A DNA stretch of 64,000 nt from Glandiceps talaboti. Its lineage: Eukaryota > Hemichordata > Enteropneusta > Spengelidae. The stretch is from positions 13,261,776 through 13,325,775 of the forward strand of contig NC_135568.1 in the NCBI RefSeq assembly GCF_964340395.1, given 5' to 3'. Shown in pieces: positions 15,601 to 27,832 of this stretch (positions are counted from its first letter, which is position 1; the number at the start of each line of letters is the position of its first letter). The notes below the pieces were generated by a model. That model ran no database searches. It had not been told where the DNA came from and worked only from the letters and a program-made list of their open reading frames with translations. The translations under genes were made by a program, and so were the position numbers.

Positions 15601-16274
15601 CGCAAATTGGTAGTTATTTGAAGACTTACACATTAAGAATGTATTTATTTGGTCTGACTGCTTGATTATATTCTTGGGATGGAAAAAATTGAAAGTGAAG
15701 AAAAAAACCCATCCAAACTATTACATTTATAGAATTAATTGTATCTCTTGTTACGTAGCCCATGTAAAGTTTTGATCACCGGATTCTATGCAACTAGAAA
15801 CACCCCTATAGTGTGGGAAATACTTCGCTGTCTTATATGAAGTGGGCTTTGAAATGTCAAACCTTCCACTTCACTTTGCAATAATGTACAAAATAACATA
15901 CATAGAGTCTGATAATTAAGACCAGCTCAAACTTTTTTTTTAATCAATAGAATGTCACAAATGAATAACATCCGTCTGAGAGGCTTTGCATACTTGTTGA
16001 CTTCGAGTCCCACGTCAAGAGGAAATCCTAGAAACAGAGGCAATTAACCAAATCGATTGCATCCCTATAAAGTGTGTACAGTAACGTTGTCCAGTTAAAA
16101 CTATTCAGTAGTACAGTCATTGTTGTATCTGTATCTGCCTAATTAATAACCAAGGTTACATTATAGTAGGTACGTGATATTAGCTGTTACATCTGGGTGG
16201 GCATACCGGCGTTGGTGTAGTAGAACATATACAATCTTTCATGATAGCCCTGAGTTTGGCCTCAAGGCATGGCT

Positions 16275-16520
16275 CAGTATAGGTCATCAATTTCAAATGA
16301 AATGTACATATTAGTAAACCACATCAAGTACAAATGAAATGTACATAATAACGAACCATGCTATAGGCCATTAAGTACAAGTGAAATGTACATATTAACG
16401 AATCACATCTAGTATAAATGAAATGTACATATTACCGAACAACGCTATAGTCCATCATGTACAAATGAAACGTGCATGTTAACGACCTACGCTATAGGCC
16501 ATCAAGAACAAAGGAAATGT
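16275..16520. repeat. tandem repeat, about five degenerate units
   Basis: Units of about 45-60 bp share CAAATGAAATGTACATATTA, (A)CGAAC and, in alternate units, GCTATAGGCCATCAAGTACA. Confidence 0.8.
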
Positions 16521-17330
16521 CAATACATTATAGTCTGAGTGCATGGTTAATTTGTAAGAGGGGGGAGGGGAGGGAGGAGAAAAATAGGTGTAACATTATT
16601 CTGTGAACATTTCTAAGCAAAAACAGATAGGTTTTAATTTAATAATGCACACGTTGAAAACAAAGGATGAAATTAAAATGCCATGCCGTTAACAGATAAA
16701 CACTTGAACTGAAGACCATCAATAAATGTAGACATCTGACAACTCTGTGTTACTTACAATTACCATATATTGCACGTACATATTGTTTTTAATGTCACGT
16801 GTTGTCACTATGTGTTTACGTCACGCTATGAATATTAATGCTATTACACCACAATGTAATAATTTACAAGACGATGACATATCTGCAAATTTGCATGTTT
16901 AGAAAAAAAAATATTAATCTTACGATTATTGTATTAAAAATCACTTTTATTGTTAATGGATAAATAAAAGCTCACATATTCAAACAGTTAGTTGTGTCAG
17001 TAATTTTTGTATGTTCAGTTTTTGTCCAATTCTGCAGTCACGTGACTTTGATGTGTGCGTATGGTGGCTCGGAATCTGCAAGTTGCCGAATCCGCGCCTT
17101 ACTACTGTCCTGGCATGTGTTTGGCTGGAGTCATTCGGACCCACGAGTTAACAGTGTATATAAGCAGGGAATGGTTGTCATGCCAACCCGTACCCCACCC
17201 CCTCCTACCATCGTATTCCAATAAATTCACCTTGGTACCGAAAAACTCCAATATTCAAAAAACAATTCAGACTTTGATAGTAGTTGGCAATCAATACGAA
17301 TCATTTTAATGACAATCTTAAAATGCATCA

Positions 17331-17780
17331 GTACATGGCACTGTCGGAGAGTTCAATGAGAAGAAGATACAAAAAACAACAGCATAAACATTATGAGCGT
17401 TGGTGGCGCTTCACACCATCGCCTGCGGGCGATAAAGGTGTTCGGTCACCGACAAGTCACATGGCTTACATCTGTATTTATAATGTTCGGCTGAGGCATA
17501 CGCACAGAAGACTTTTCTAAAATGATTCAGAAGTAACTTAGAGGGTATAAGGGCAGGGTCAAGTAACTGCCACAGTTTCATGGCTTCGTTCCGTTTCAAG
17601 CACTTCATATTTTTGCAATACTCGTTAGTAGCATTATCCACCTAGAATAGATAAGTAATAATAAACAAATAAACAAATACTAGTAGACAATATAAAAATC
17701 ACGTACATGGCAGAGTCGGAGAGTTCAATGGGCGGAAGAAACAAAAATCAACAGTATAAATATTATAACGTTGTTGCTGT
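17331..17780. repeat. pair of direct repeats flanking the last EFCAB3-like exon
   Basis: A segment of about 75 bp (GTCGGAGAGTTCAATG, then AAACAACAG(C/T)ATAAA) occurs at 17331-17405 and again at 17704-17780, about 80% identical by eye. One copy lies just past the stop codon at 17411, the other in the last intron. Confidence 0.7.
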
Positions 17781-20700
17781 TTGTCGTCAATTCCCTTTGT
17801 CTTATTTGCCAAAATGTCAAATGTATAGGAACTCTTTTTCTTCGTGTGTTCAAAAGGTAACGAGGTCTAAATAGTTCTGGATACAGTAGTACTTCATCGA
17901 GCACAGTGAAAGCACAGTTTATCTAATTCTAATAGTCTCAGGGGCAGATATTACATTTTGTATAGCCTTATTGTGGGGTTTTACAATTTGAAAATGATGT
18001 AATAATCAAAACGATGATGGTCTGTCAGATTGTGTGCCGTATACCGGTATTTCTCTACAGGTAGTAGGATTATAAAGGTACACACACTTACACTTCCTCG
18101 GATCTTCCAAAGATCGTCATATGTCAAGACGCCAGTCCTTTTGTACAGAGCCGGCAAATGAGACCCCGTTACTTTTACTCTATGGTGAGTGGCCCCAAGA
18201 CGAGGTGTGTGGATGATAGGGACACGTGGATTTACCAACGGTTTGACTGGTGGATTAGGTGAGGTCTAGAAAACGAAGAAATTAGAATGTATATTTAAAC
18301 TAAATGAATGAAAGCTATCTAGGTCAGTCTCAGCACACTGCAACGATGCCTCGTCCATGTACAATACAGGTTGGGAGCACGTCATTATTAAAAAAGCAAC
18401 AGCCACTAGCCGTCCGATTCACACACGTCACAGACATGTTTACCTTGGGTTCTACGAAAACCTGGTCAGTAAGAAATCTCAACAAACTTTGTTCCCGATC
18501 ATAAGTTTACATGATTCACAAAAGGGAACTGCATTTTTCTGAGGACATTTACATATTTTTAGATTGACTAGTACTGTGTCAAACGTATATGACATTTGCA
18601 CTCTGACTGCTCCTATCTAGCCAAATCAACTTGTTTGCATGACGCTAAAATCGGAGAAAATAGTCTTGCTTTCGTCAATCTTTCGATGTTTGTTTGTTTG
18701 TTTGTTTGTTTATGTGTTTTGTTTGTTTGTTTGTTTGTTTGTTTGTTTGTTTGTTTGATTAATTGATTGTTTGTTAGCTTGTTTATAGACCATCGGTCTA
18801 TGGTTTGCTTGTCTATCTGTCTGTCTCTTGTTTTCTGTGTCTCTGTATCTCTCCGTCCCTCCGTCCTTCCAGCCGACCATCCGCCCATACCTCTATGTCT
18901 ATATCTCTGTCCTTCTCGCCTTGGTTGTCGGTCCTACCCCTACTTCAAAATATCATGTGGAAAACTAACCAACATATGATTTCTAATGTCAAATTCAATG
19001 GAGACTATCTCACCTTGATAGGAGTTTTCTGTGTACAGTTTTTACAGTCGGTTTGAACCTGGTCCGATGGGCCTGAATGACCATGCTTTACACGAAGAAG
19101 AATTCTACCAGTACCGGCTTTCTTCCGTCGAGTAACGGATCTCGGTTTCTTTGGGGTCAGAAAGATGTGTAATGGCTGTGCGTATGGACTCTTTTCATTT
19201 TGACCTAAGTCAAAAAAAGGGGGAAAGAAATTGTTGTGAGGTTAAAGGTCAACATAAACATGTAATCTAAAGAAGCTCAGAACGTGTGATTCTCTGTGTG
19301 ATTCTCGAGTCGGTCTGTGCTCTCAGGGTTGCCTAACAAATACCGAAGGAGTACAGCCTCGGCTAGATCTAGTCGCTCTCGCCTTTTTGCTACGTTTTAT
19401 ATCTAAAACTTAAGTCGTCGCCGCTCCGATCCGGAGCAGTACTACTATAATCATATACTGATAGGGCCTTGAGCACCTTTTTGGTCGCTTGTAACATCAA
19501 AAGAAAGCCCGACCGTCTAGCGGCAATAGTAATATGGGCTATACCCTCAAGGTAATGTTTAATTTAAAAGATATTACATATAAGTAATTATCCATCATCT
19601 GTACGTTGGTGGCGCACTCACCTGCGTTGTTAGCTTTCAGACGTTCCAAAATCTTCGCTAGTTGTTTGTCTGTGAGACCAATAAGCCGAGCACCTGCAGC
19701 GTAGTGTCCCACCACGTGAGGGATCTGGGCTTTCTTATACTTTGTTTTATAGTACCTAGAAAATAAGCACATAATATACAGTTTAATTAAAAGCACCTGG
19801 CGAAACGAAATGGTTTTGTTAGAAGTCTTCAGAGACGTGGTTGGACACTTTCAATCTATAAAGTTCAGAGATTTGAACGAAAATTACTCTCGTAATTCAA
19901 AAAAGAAGTTCTTCTACATCTGTTTTAAACTAGAGAAGCTACAGATTAACTGTACATTCCATGCACAACTTTTTCGAACTTTTTCTACTTGTCCGAAGAT
20001 GTTTTACAACAGACTGTAAAATATGTCGCTGAGGGCGTCCTTGACACCCTTTCACTCTTTGTGGAAAATGGATGAGAAGAGCGCCCACAACGTCTGACCT
20101 TTCAGTCTTGTACCCACCCGACAATTTCATCCATGGCTCGGAGTGCCGACTTCTTCATGAACTGTGTCAGGGCATCAAATAATAGCGTTTCTCTGTTATG
20201 TTCTGTTGCGTTATCCTTGGCGGGACCTTCATGACTCTCAACTATAAACAAATGGTACAACATAGAGTTATACATTATATTAGTTGGCCACTTAGGGAGC
20301 CTTCAGTATTTGCAAGGGGCGGGGAAAATAGGAGGATCACACTTTGGGGACAATTGGGGGACGATCATGTTTTAGAGATAAGCAATTGAGGGGGGTCACT
20401 TTTTAGAAAAAAAAAGAATCGATGTCAGAGGGTCACATTTTACGCAACAGGCCGTGCTTGGTATATCTCAGCCCCCCCCCCCCTGTAATTACTGAAGGCT
20501 CCCTTAGTCTTGTAAAAAAAGAGAAGTATAACACATTTATTTCATTGTCGTCAAACACAGTGACAATCCCAGGTCGCTATGGCAACAGAAAATTTACGCT
20601 CCCGGCCATGAGACAAATTTGTGCAGATAATACGTCTTAGCACTGCATAGGCAGAGTATTGTAACGTATCGCTAGAATTTGGTTCTGATTAGATATCAGA

Positions 20701-22471
20701 CCTATATATATAAGGGGCCTTGCCACTGCGAGTCGCTAGACAAGTAGTGACAAAAAAAGTATGTTCCGGAAGTAAGGGAATAATATTATTACACCTCCTC
20801 AAGCATAAATTACGCGAAAATCGGAATAAAATAATTGCGATTTGGAACGGCGGTTTCGAGCATCGCAAAAACAGCCTGAGTGACGTAGACTCGGGTTAAC
20901 GTTGTCGGTCGTGGCGTCGAGCGACCGGGGTATATAATGCATATTTTCTATTCAAAGACAATAATTTAAGTGTATATATATATTCATATATACAAACAGC
21001 TACATAATTATATATTCAAAAATTTACATATGTAAATAACTCACCGAAGCTTTCCAGAAACCGTTCCGTGTTAGTCATCAACGTTAAGAATTCCTCAAAG
21101 TCGATTTCTCCGTTTCCTGCGATAAAAAAATATCAGAAAAGAATTCGAAATTATCATAATTTGCATCAAAATAAATGATACATTGTGGTGTCGATTACGG
21201 ATGTTAAATTTGATTTATCACAAATGTAAAATGATGAATTGTATAACTATTGAAAATATTAGGATAATTTTTATTAATGTTAAAGGAGTTGATATGGAGA
21301 CGGGAATAATGGTAACGTTACTTTTTTTATATTATAGTACTGTCTATATTTCTCTGTTCGGCAAATTTTGTCAACACCGATGTCCCTGTTTAATTGAACT
21401 AGGATTTCTAGGCAATTTGCTCTGAGAAACATATGAATCGAAAACAGAAATATCCGTGCAAAAGAATGGAAGAAATTAACGCTTTTCACGTACGTCATAA
21501 AACCTACACATATTATGTAAATTAACCAAGTTCAATCAAGGTCAAAGTTGATCAAATCTTCTACTACTCACCGTCATTATCCAAAGCAGTCAATACGTCG
21601 TCAATTTCGTCACGTGTTAGTACAATATCGACGGATCTCAAGGCTTGCTCTAGTTCGTCTGCATCAATTGTACCACCACCATTGCTGTCGAACAAATCAA
21701 ATACCTCGCGAAAAGCTGTTTTGGAAGGGGAAAAAACGTGAAATTTTATTAGAGAGAACATAGGTTTGTCATTAAATGAATCAAAAATCACTTTCAAGTG
21801 TTTAAGGAGAAGCAAAAACAAATATTATTTCTGTTGTCATATTTCTCTTCATTTCGGTGATAGTAAATCTTAGTGAAACAAAACCCTCAAAAACGCCCTA
21901 CTAAACTATTTACAAGTTTTACCTCGTGAACATGTCATCATATACAAGGTCATCTTGAAGTGAAACATAATTTCTTCCATATTTTAATTAGTGAAATACT
22001 TTTTACCAATTATTATTCAACCATCTTGTTTTTTATTGTGAAAAAGTAACTGATTTCTGAAGAATTCCTACCGTCAACTTGTTCCTCCGTGAGCGAGTCT
22101 TTTTCTTTCTTTTTCCGTCCCTTTTTAGCAAGTGGTGATATACCGATCCCAATCATCTCCGGTCCGTACGACACGCTTGTTTTCCTCGTACTTGTGCTGC
22201 CACGTCTAGAGACACTCTGTCTCCGCGGACCGGGAGCTTTGGCGACCACCTTCAAAGAAGTTCTCCGACCACGGGGTATGTTAGGAAGATCTGATAAAAT
22301 GTCAGATTCCCCGGCGACCGTATTTGGTCGCTTCGTCGTCAAAATATTTGGCATCGGAGATATAGTACTTTCTTGCCGGGCTAATTTTGGGGATGAGCGA
22401 CTTGGTGAATTCGACCCCGGCGGAATAAGGATGGCTCCTCGTCGTTCCCGTTCAATGGTATTAGTTGACAT
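17411..22471 (-). CDS. EF-hand protein, EFCAB3-like, eight exons, 489 aa
   Basis: Exons in transcript order: 22471-22072, 21715-21572, 21116-21045, 20241-20118, 19755-19622, 19204-19014, 18265-18092, 17641-17411. All phases agree (1470 nt including TGA at 17411-17413). Residues 1-133 form a basic, Ser/Arg/Pro-rich, probably disordered N-terminus with a Lys-rich stretch near 117-124. Two EF-hands follow. Loop 1 (143-154) is DSNGGGTIDADE and loop 2 (179-190) is DNDGNGEIDFEE; both keep acidic residues at 1, 9 and 12, so calcium binding is likely. The rest matches the EFCAB3 family as I recall it: FLTLMTNTERFLESF after EF2, then EIVGYYKTKY, LERLKANNAG, LTYDDLWKIRGS and a C-terminal block with AMKLWQLLD. 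EFCAB3 and SPATA21 relatives are poorly characterised and often testis-expressed. The start is the ATG opening the long first exon. It converges on the WDR86-like gene. Confidence 0.8.
18688..18775. repeat. (GTTT)n microsatellite
   Basis: About 20 TTTG units with one interruption, in the intron between exons 19204-19014 and 18265-18092 of the EFCAB3-like gene. Confidence 0.95.
20703..20940 (+). mobile_element. MITE-like element, family B, copy 1
   Basis: Shares with 28632-28890 the blocks GGGGCCTT, CTAGACAAGTAGTGACA, AAATAATTGC, a TGACGTAGAC core and an end GGGTATATA. The ends are weakly inverted: GTCGCTAGAC near the start and GTCGAGCGAC near the end. Intron of the EFCAB3-like gene. Confidence 0.6.
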
Positions 22472-22539
22472 TTTTAGCGTGCGGCAAAGAAAGCCGGTGA
22501 TGATTGCGGAAAGCGAGATGCTACAACGCTGAACTTGAG

Positions 22540-22562
22540 CGCCGAACTACGCCTATATAGAT
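22540..22562 (-). promoter_or_regulatory. possible TATA-like core promoter of the EFCAB3-like gene
   Basis: On the minus strand CTATATAGG lies about 80 bp upstream of the ATG at 22471, in a locally GC-richer stretch. Position suits a TATA element with a short 5' UTR. Only the motif and distance support this. Confidence 0.25.
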
Positions 22563-22867
22563 CGAACATTTTAGGCCGCGGCTCTCTAGAATACGAACGT
22601 ACCTGTGACGTCATCACTACAATTGCTTGCAGGCGCGGCATCGTCGTTCGAATACATATTCGTATCCTATTTTTAATTTCCCCGGCCCATATTCTCAATT
22701 TTTTCTCGTAGGTGAAAAAAAACAAAAGAATAATCAGATGAAAAAGAATAAACAAACAAACAAATATGTACAAGCGAGAATTGTCACAAGTCATACAAGG
22801 CTAAGCTATTAACAGTGTTGAATTATTACTCATTGGCAAAATCCCATACACACACACATTCTCCAGC

Positions 22868-22969
<102 letters not shown>

Positions 22970-23221
22970 CTATATCTTATCAGAAGTGATACTGATCACG
23001 AGTGGAAATGGATTGAAATTCCCTCAAATTAAATGTACTCGTGTGTAAAAGCAGATAAGAAGTCGCCGACAGCACGGAATAATTACCTAAGAAACACCAA
23101 GTCAATACAAATACAAATCGTGATAACTGAGTAGAGATACTAGGTAATTTTAATTACTAATTCCGGATTAAATACACTTTGACTTTGTATGTACATTTTC
23201 TACATCAAACAAGGTAGTCTG

Positions 23222-23324
23222 TAAGGTACGCCGTGATGGGCGCCCTCACACATTGGTCAACACCTTTCATGTCGGGAGAGACTCGCAGGTGGCCGGTGAG
23301 GGCGTATCTTACAGTCTACAAAAA
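23222..23324. mobile_element. short palindromic element with GCGCCCTCAC end
   Basis: GTAAGGTACGCCGTGATGGG and GCGCCCTCAC face GTGAGGGCGTATCTTAC about 60 bp on. Similar arms occur at 24124-24226 and 38404-38482. Confidence 0.6.
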
Positions 23325-23518
23325 CCGCAAACGGTGTAAATATAAAAGCAAGGATTAAACTCTTGGTTATATTCTAAAAACTTTAAACATAGCTTTAAAA
23401 TATCAACTACAATGACTCTGCGGAAAAGGCGATTTGTAAAAAAAAATGACAGCTCCTTCCACCACTGTAAGGTGCATATCTAAATAGGCATCTCAAGGAA
23501 AACTGAACAGCAAGTGGA

Positions 23519-23602
23519 GTCTCGGTTACCCAGACTCTCACCGTTGAGGGCTCCACACTACGAGAAACCTTTGGTGGTGACAGCCTGGGTGACCTAGACT
23601 AC
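23519..23602. repeat. inverted repeat, about 25-bp arms
   Basis: GTCTCGGTTACCCAGACTCT and, on the facing arm, GGTGACAGCCTGGGTGACCT form an imperfect hairpin around GAGGGCTCC. Confidence 0.6.
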
Positions 23603-24123
23603 ACCCAGTGATGGTCTACGCTGAGGAGATTCTCTAAACAAAATAATTTAGCTGCAGCTCTCACACAGTCCGAGTCAAAACTGATTCAAGAGGCACAATA
23701 AAGTCGGGTTATAATCATTTTCAAAAATACTTACATAAAACCTATGCTGGTATAGTATTGTTGTTGCATACATTCAATGTCATTCAAAAACGTTAACTTT
23801 CTTAGGAATTGTGAGTTGATGGCACACACACGAAAAGGGTTCTTGACATTTTAGTACACTAATTTATGCCATGAATTCATTTACATATATTACGTGTAAT
23901 TCTGCCGACAGTAAATGATAAGCTACAATGTTTGAGTAAGTAAAATACTACAAATAATTTTTAAAAAGTGGCAAGTATTATCCCCCCCCCCCAAATAACT
24001 TAAACTTTCTTTTTTAAATACATAAAAAAATAATGTATAAAGTAATTTCATGCCCCTTTCACTGGTTTTGAATCACATGATAGAGAAGTTTTGATTTTTA
24101 AAAGCCATTGTTAGCTGTGTCGA

Positions 24124-24226
24124 CTGTAAGGGTCGTATCACTGCGCCCTCAACGGCCTTACTCTTCAAAAGGGTTGGCCGCTGCGTGAGGGCGCCCCAAC
24201 TTGGTATACCTTATGGCCTGGGCGGC
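24124..24226. mobile_element. short palindromic element with GCGCCCTCA ends, second copy
   Basis: GTAAGGGTCGTATCACTGCG and CCCTCAACGGCC face GTGAGGGCGCCCC and TATACCTTA. Confidence 0.55.
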
Positions 24227-24604
24227 TGTGACAAGGCATGTGATGAAAAATCGATAACGTAAGTTCAAAATTCTATATTTGCAGCAGTGGCTTAAACTTG
24301 TCGAGTTACTTCTAATGTTTAGATGTTTGTTTTGTTTATTTTTAAATGAAATTCAACATGCAATCAAACCACTTCGTTTTGCTATTACTATCGTGTGTAA
24401 CCATGGCAACTGATTAGAAACAAATAATGTCAATTCAATCCTAACAGCAAATAATTATGCGGGTGAACTCTCCACTTACTGACAATGATAGACGATATCT
24501 ATGAAATGAAATTTAAACTGTGTGTGCCTCAGAAATATGAGTATTAAATTTTTGCTGTGACTTTGTTCAAGGAAAAGCCAACTCACTCTTAACTATTATT
24601 TAAG

Positions 24605-24800
24605 AAAAAAATCAGGGGTCACCATGCAAATTTTGAAACTGAGGTCAAAGTTAAACCATTTGAGAATCCAATATGGCCACCAAATACCAATATGGCCACC
24701 GAAAATAAATTATCAATTTTTTTTTGAAAACAAGATGGTGGCCCTCCAATTTTTTTTATTATTTCAAAAGAACCCAATAACCAGCTTTCACATGGCAAGT
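24605..24800 (-). repeat. GGCCATATTGG dispersed repeat, copy 1 (inverted)
   Basis: Contains the reverse complement of the family core (GGTGGCCATATTGGATTCTC, CACCATCTTGTTTTCAA). Other copies run forward at 31640, 36950, 41035 and 43690. Confidence 0.65.
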
Positions 24801-27213
24801 TTGGAGATTTAAAGAACTGTGAGTCTGACAGGAAAAGTGCCCCAATGGTCTGATGGTTATAGTAGTTATCTACAGTAGTGAAACATGAACAAGATGTAAC
24901 ATTTTGCAGTTTCCACAAAAAAAATCATACACCAAGCTACAGACTAAAAATTACCGTACACCTCCAAAGACACAAATTGTACTCATTACAAGAAACCTAC
25001 CCTTAAAAACATGTACATTCCCTTATTTGGTCAAAAACTGAAACCAAATTTACATATAATGAATATTCATTAATCTCTGTAAATGACAAAGCAAGCTCCT
25101 CACTGGAAAGCCACACATAATAATAAATAGTAATTTAGCAGATACCAATCACCTGCAGTGCAAAGAAAATAATCTCTCTTTTTTTTTCAAACTTTCTATT
25201 TTTGAATTTCTCTACAAAGCAATTATCAAATTTGAGCCAGAAACATATCCTGCCAATAACACAAATTTATAAATGAACTTCAGTTATCGGAAAATGGCAT
25301 ATTACAAACACTTATCAATGCCTGATGGATTATACACTTTGTTAGCATGTGCTCTAGCTAGATTTTCAATAGAGTACATCCATTCCATGAGACGTGGTAC
25401 AGGATCTCCAGATTTGAAAACCAGCAGATAGCCTCTAGACTACGGCAATACTTACTAATATATATTTTCTCTATCTGTTGTATTAGCTAAAACTGCTGTC
25501 TGGTTTACAAGAATTCAAAATAAATGTCAATAAAACATCACTAAGGTATTGCAAATGATAAACTTCACACTTTGAATTCATATTTCCAGAAACCAAAGCA
25601 TTAAAATGCAGGAAAAAAGTAATTTCTATTTTCAATACTTAAACAAAGAACTTAAACTGGAAAATGAGAAGTTGTTGTTGTTTTTGTTGTTGTTTGTATT
25701 CCTGTTAAACATCAGCTAAACATGTGTGATTAAAGTTGTGTACACAATGAGGAATATTTTAGTTAACTCAAAATAGCTGCGAAATTGCTACATTTACACT
25801 GTGGTAAATGTACACGTAGTCCTTTCCACAATACCAAGATGGAGTAAGATGTAATTAACTGATGGTGAAAGACATACATTCTTTCCTTTAGCCATCGAGT
25901 TGACATAGATTTTCATACATAATGTTTATGTATTAATTAAATATGCTAATACGCTAATATGCTAAAATGCGGTATAAAAATTAGAATGACAAACTTGCCG
26001 AATCATCTGGTTTTAATGATATTTACAGTAAAAATGTTGAAGATGAAATTCCTAATTCAAAATGTCACTCTAAAACTATTTTCATTTTTGTTTTAATTTA
26101 GTGATAAAAAATATTTTCTGACAATTTGTAAATTTTGTTGTGACATAAAAAGCATTCCTGTATGTATGATATCACTGCAGTATTCCTAAAGTATGACTAC
26201 AATGTCTGGTCTACCAACAATCTGGTCAGAGTAACACGGGTAAAGACTGAAAATGGACACTACTTCACTTTCAATCAAAAAATTAATTTTAGGCAATTTT
26301 CAATCTTTTAAAAAAATTTTTTTTTATACAATTCAGAGAATTAGAAGTATTGACAAGATTTCTGTTATAGCTATACTACCACATGCAACCATGTTGGAGC
26401 TGTTTTTTGGGGTTGGGTTGTTTTTGTAGTTTTTACGCCAAACTCTTATGTAGTTCTAAATTGATGACTTCTAAATTAAAGTTAAGTTTAGATTGTGTCT
26501 GTGTTACCATGGAGATATAAGGGGAGAAGGAGTCTGCACAGGCATTCACCCTCCCCCATTATACCTCCATGGTGTTACCTCACAGTTCCCCCCGATACCT
26601 GATTTACTGTCACCATACTTGGTAAATAGTAACCATTGCATTACAACTATGGTTCTCCATTTTTATACAAGAACAGGAGTATTTATCACAGCAAATAAAA
26701 TTTGACTGATAGAAAACTACGCAGTTCATTGCATAAACCGTTCTCAAATATCAAAATATGATGAAAAGCTAAGAAATTTTAACGTTTCAAATTTTCGGAA
26801 CTTGGTCCTTTGGGGTATACATTTTAAACTTGATGTAATAATAACAGACACATTTAACCTCACATACTAAAATTATTGCCAAGTTTTCCATTAAAAGACA
26901 TGAAAAACTAAACTGACAGTTTCAAATTGTGAACTTAAACTTGGTGTATTAAATTAAGTATATGGTATATTAGTGTAAAAAACACTGTATGTACAATTCA
27001 TTACTAGCTATTTGACTCATGAGATATTACCAGTAAAGGAAATACAAAGAGGTACTTTAGTATCAAGTCATGTTTCCTACTAATACTATACCTCTCTTTG
27101 TGGTGATGACTTTGGCAATGTTCAATACACATTGTACATTGTCATCAAAAATTTTCACTAAAACCAGGACACAGTGATCACATGTATGGGGCAAATTGGT
27201 GTAGAATATACAT

Positions 27214-27396
27214 ACGTACGTACGTACATACAGACATACATACATACATACATACATACATACATACATACATACATACACATACACACACACACATGCA
27301 TGCACACACGCACGTACGCACGCACACTCGCACACACACATACACACACACATACATACATACAACATACGTACATATACCACTCAAGTATTTGGA
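27214..27396. repeat. (TACA)n / (CA)n microsatellite
   Basis: GTAC and TACA units grade into CACACA and back to TACA over about 180 bp. Confidence 0.95.
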
Positions 27397-27599
27397 CTAC
27401 GTCAAACCATTGCATGACAAGTGCAGAATATCACTCTGTTCCAAAATCATCCCACAAAGGAATATCCAACAATACCGTCAAACCTGTGAATAGCGGCCAC
27501 ACATGGTAGTTACATATACAGTGGTCTTTACAGACAGGTGGTTGTACTACATAAGATTTTGTGAACATGATAATTCTACCCGAATAGTAAATTCTCTAC

Positions 27600-27800
27600 A
27601 TTTCACCACAAGGTGTTGATGTATCTATTACCCAAATGACCAATTTTGTGCATTTTCCCACAGGGTATCAATCAATCCATTCCTCCAAAAAGGGGAATTT
27701 TCTGGACTTCACCACTGGGTGTATCACAAAGTATGGATGGATCCATTCCTCCATCAAAATGGGTAATTTTCTGCACTTCACCACAAGGTACATCACTTCA
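27600..27800. repeat. three degenerate tandem units just past the ankyrin gene stop
   Basis: Units of about 70 bp share ACTTCACCACAAGG(G)T, ATCCATTCCTCC and TTTTCTG(G/C)ACTTCACCAC. They lie within what would be the 3' UTR or immediate 3' flank of the minus-strand gene ending at 27833. Confidence 0.6.
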
Positions 27801-27832
27801 AAGTGTCAGTAACTTCATATACTCTCATTCTT

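Larger units (their letters stand above)
11862..17410. other. intergenic region between two convergent genes
   Basis: No exon was recognised on either strand between the WDR86-like stop and the EFCAB3-like stop. It holds the tandem repeats at 13128-13530 and 16275-16520 and the composite microsatellite at 15419-15600. Both 3' UTRs must lie at its edges. A variant ATTAAA lies on the minus strand near 17305 and an AATAAA near 16946; either could serve the EFCAB3-like gene. Confidence 0.55.

Noticed and set aside
15268-15665. Several overlapping open frames on both strands
   Set aside because: All are translations of GA, GTAT and GT microsatellites.
22089-22532. 147-codon frame on the plus strand
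   Set aside because: Antisense shadow of the first EFCAB3-like exon, which is in phase with seven further exons.
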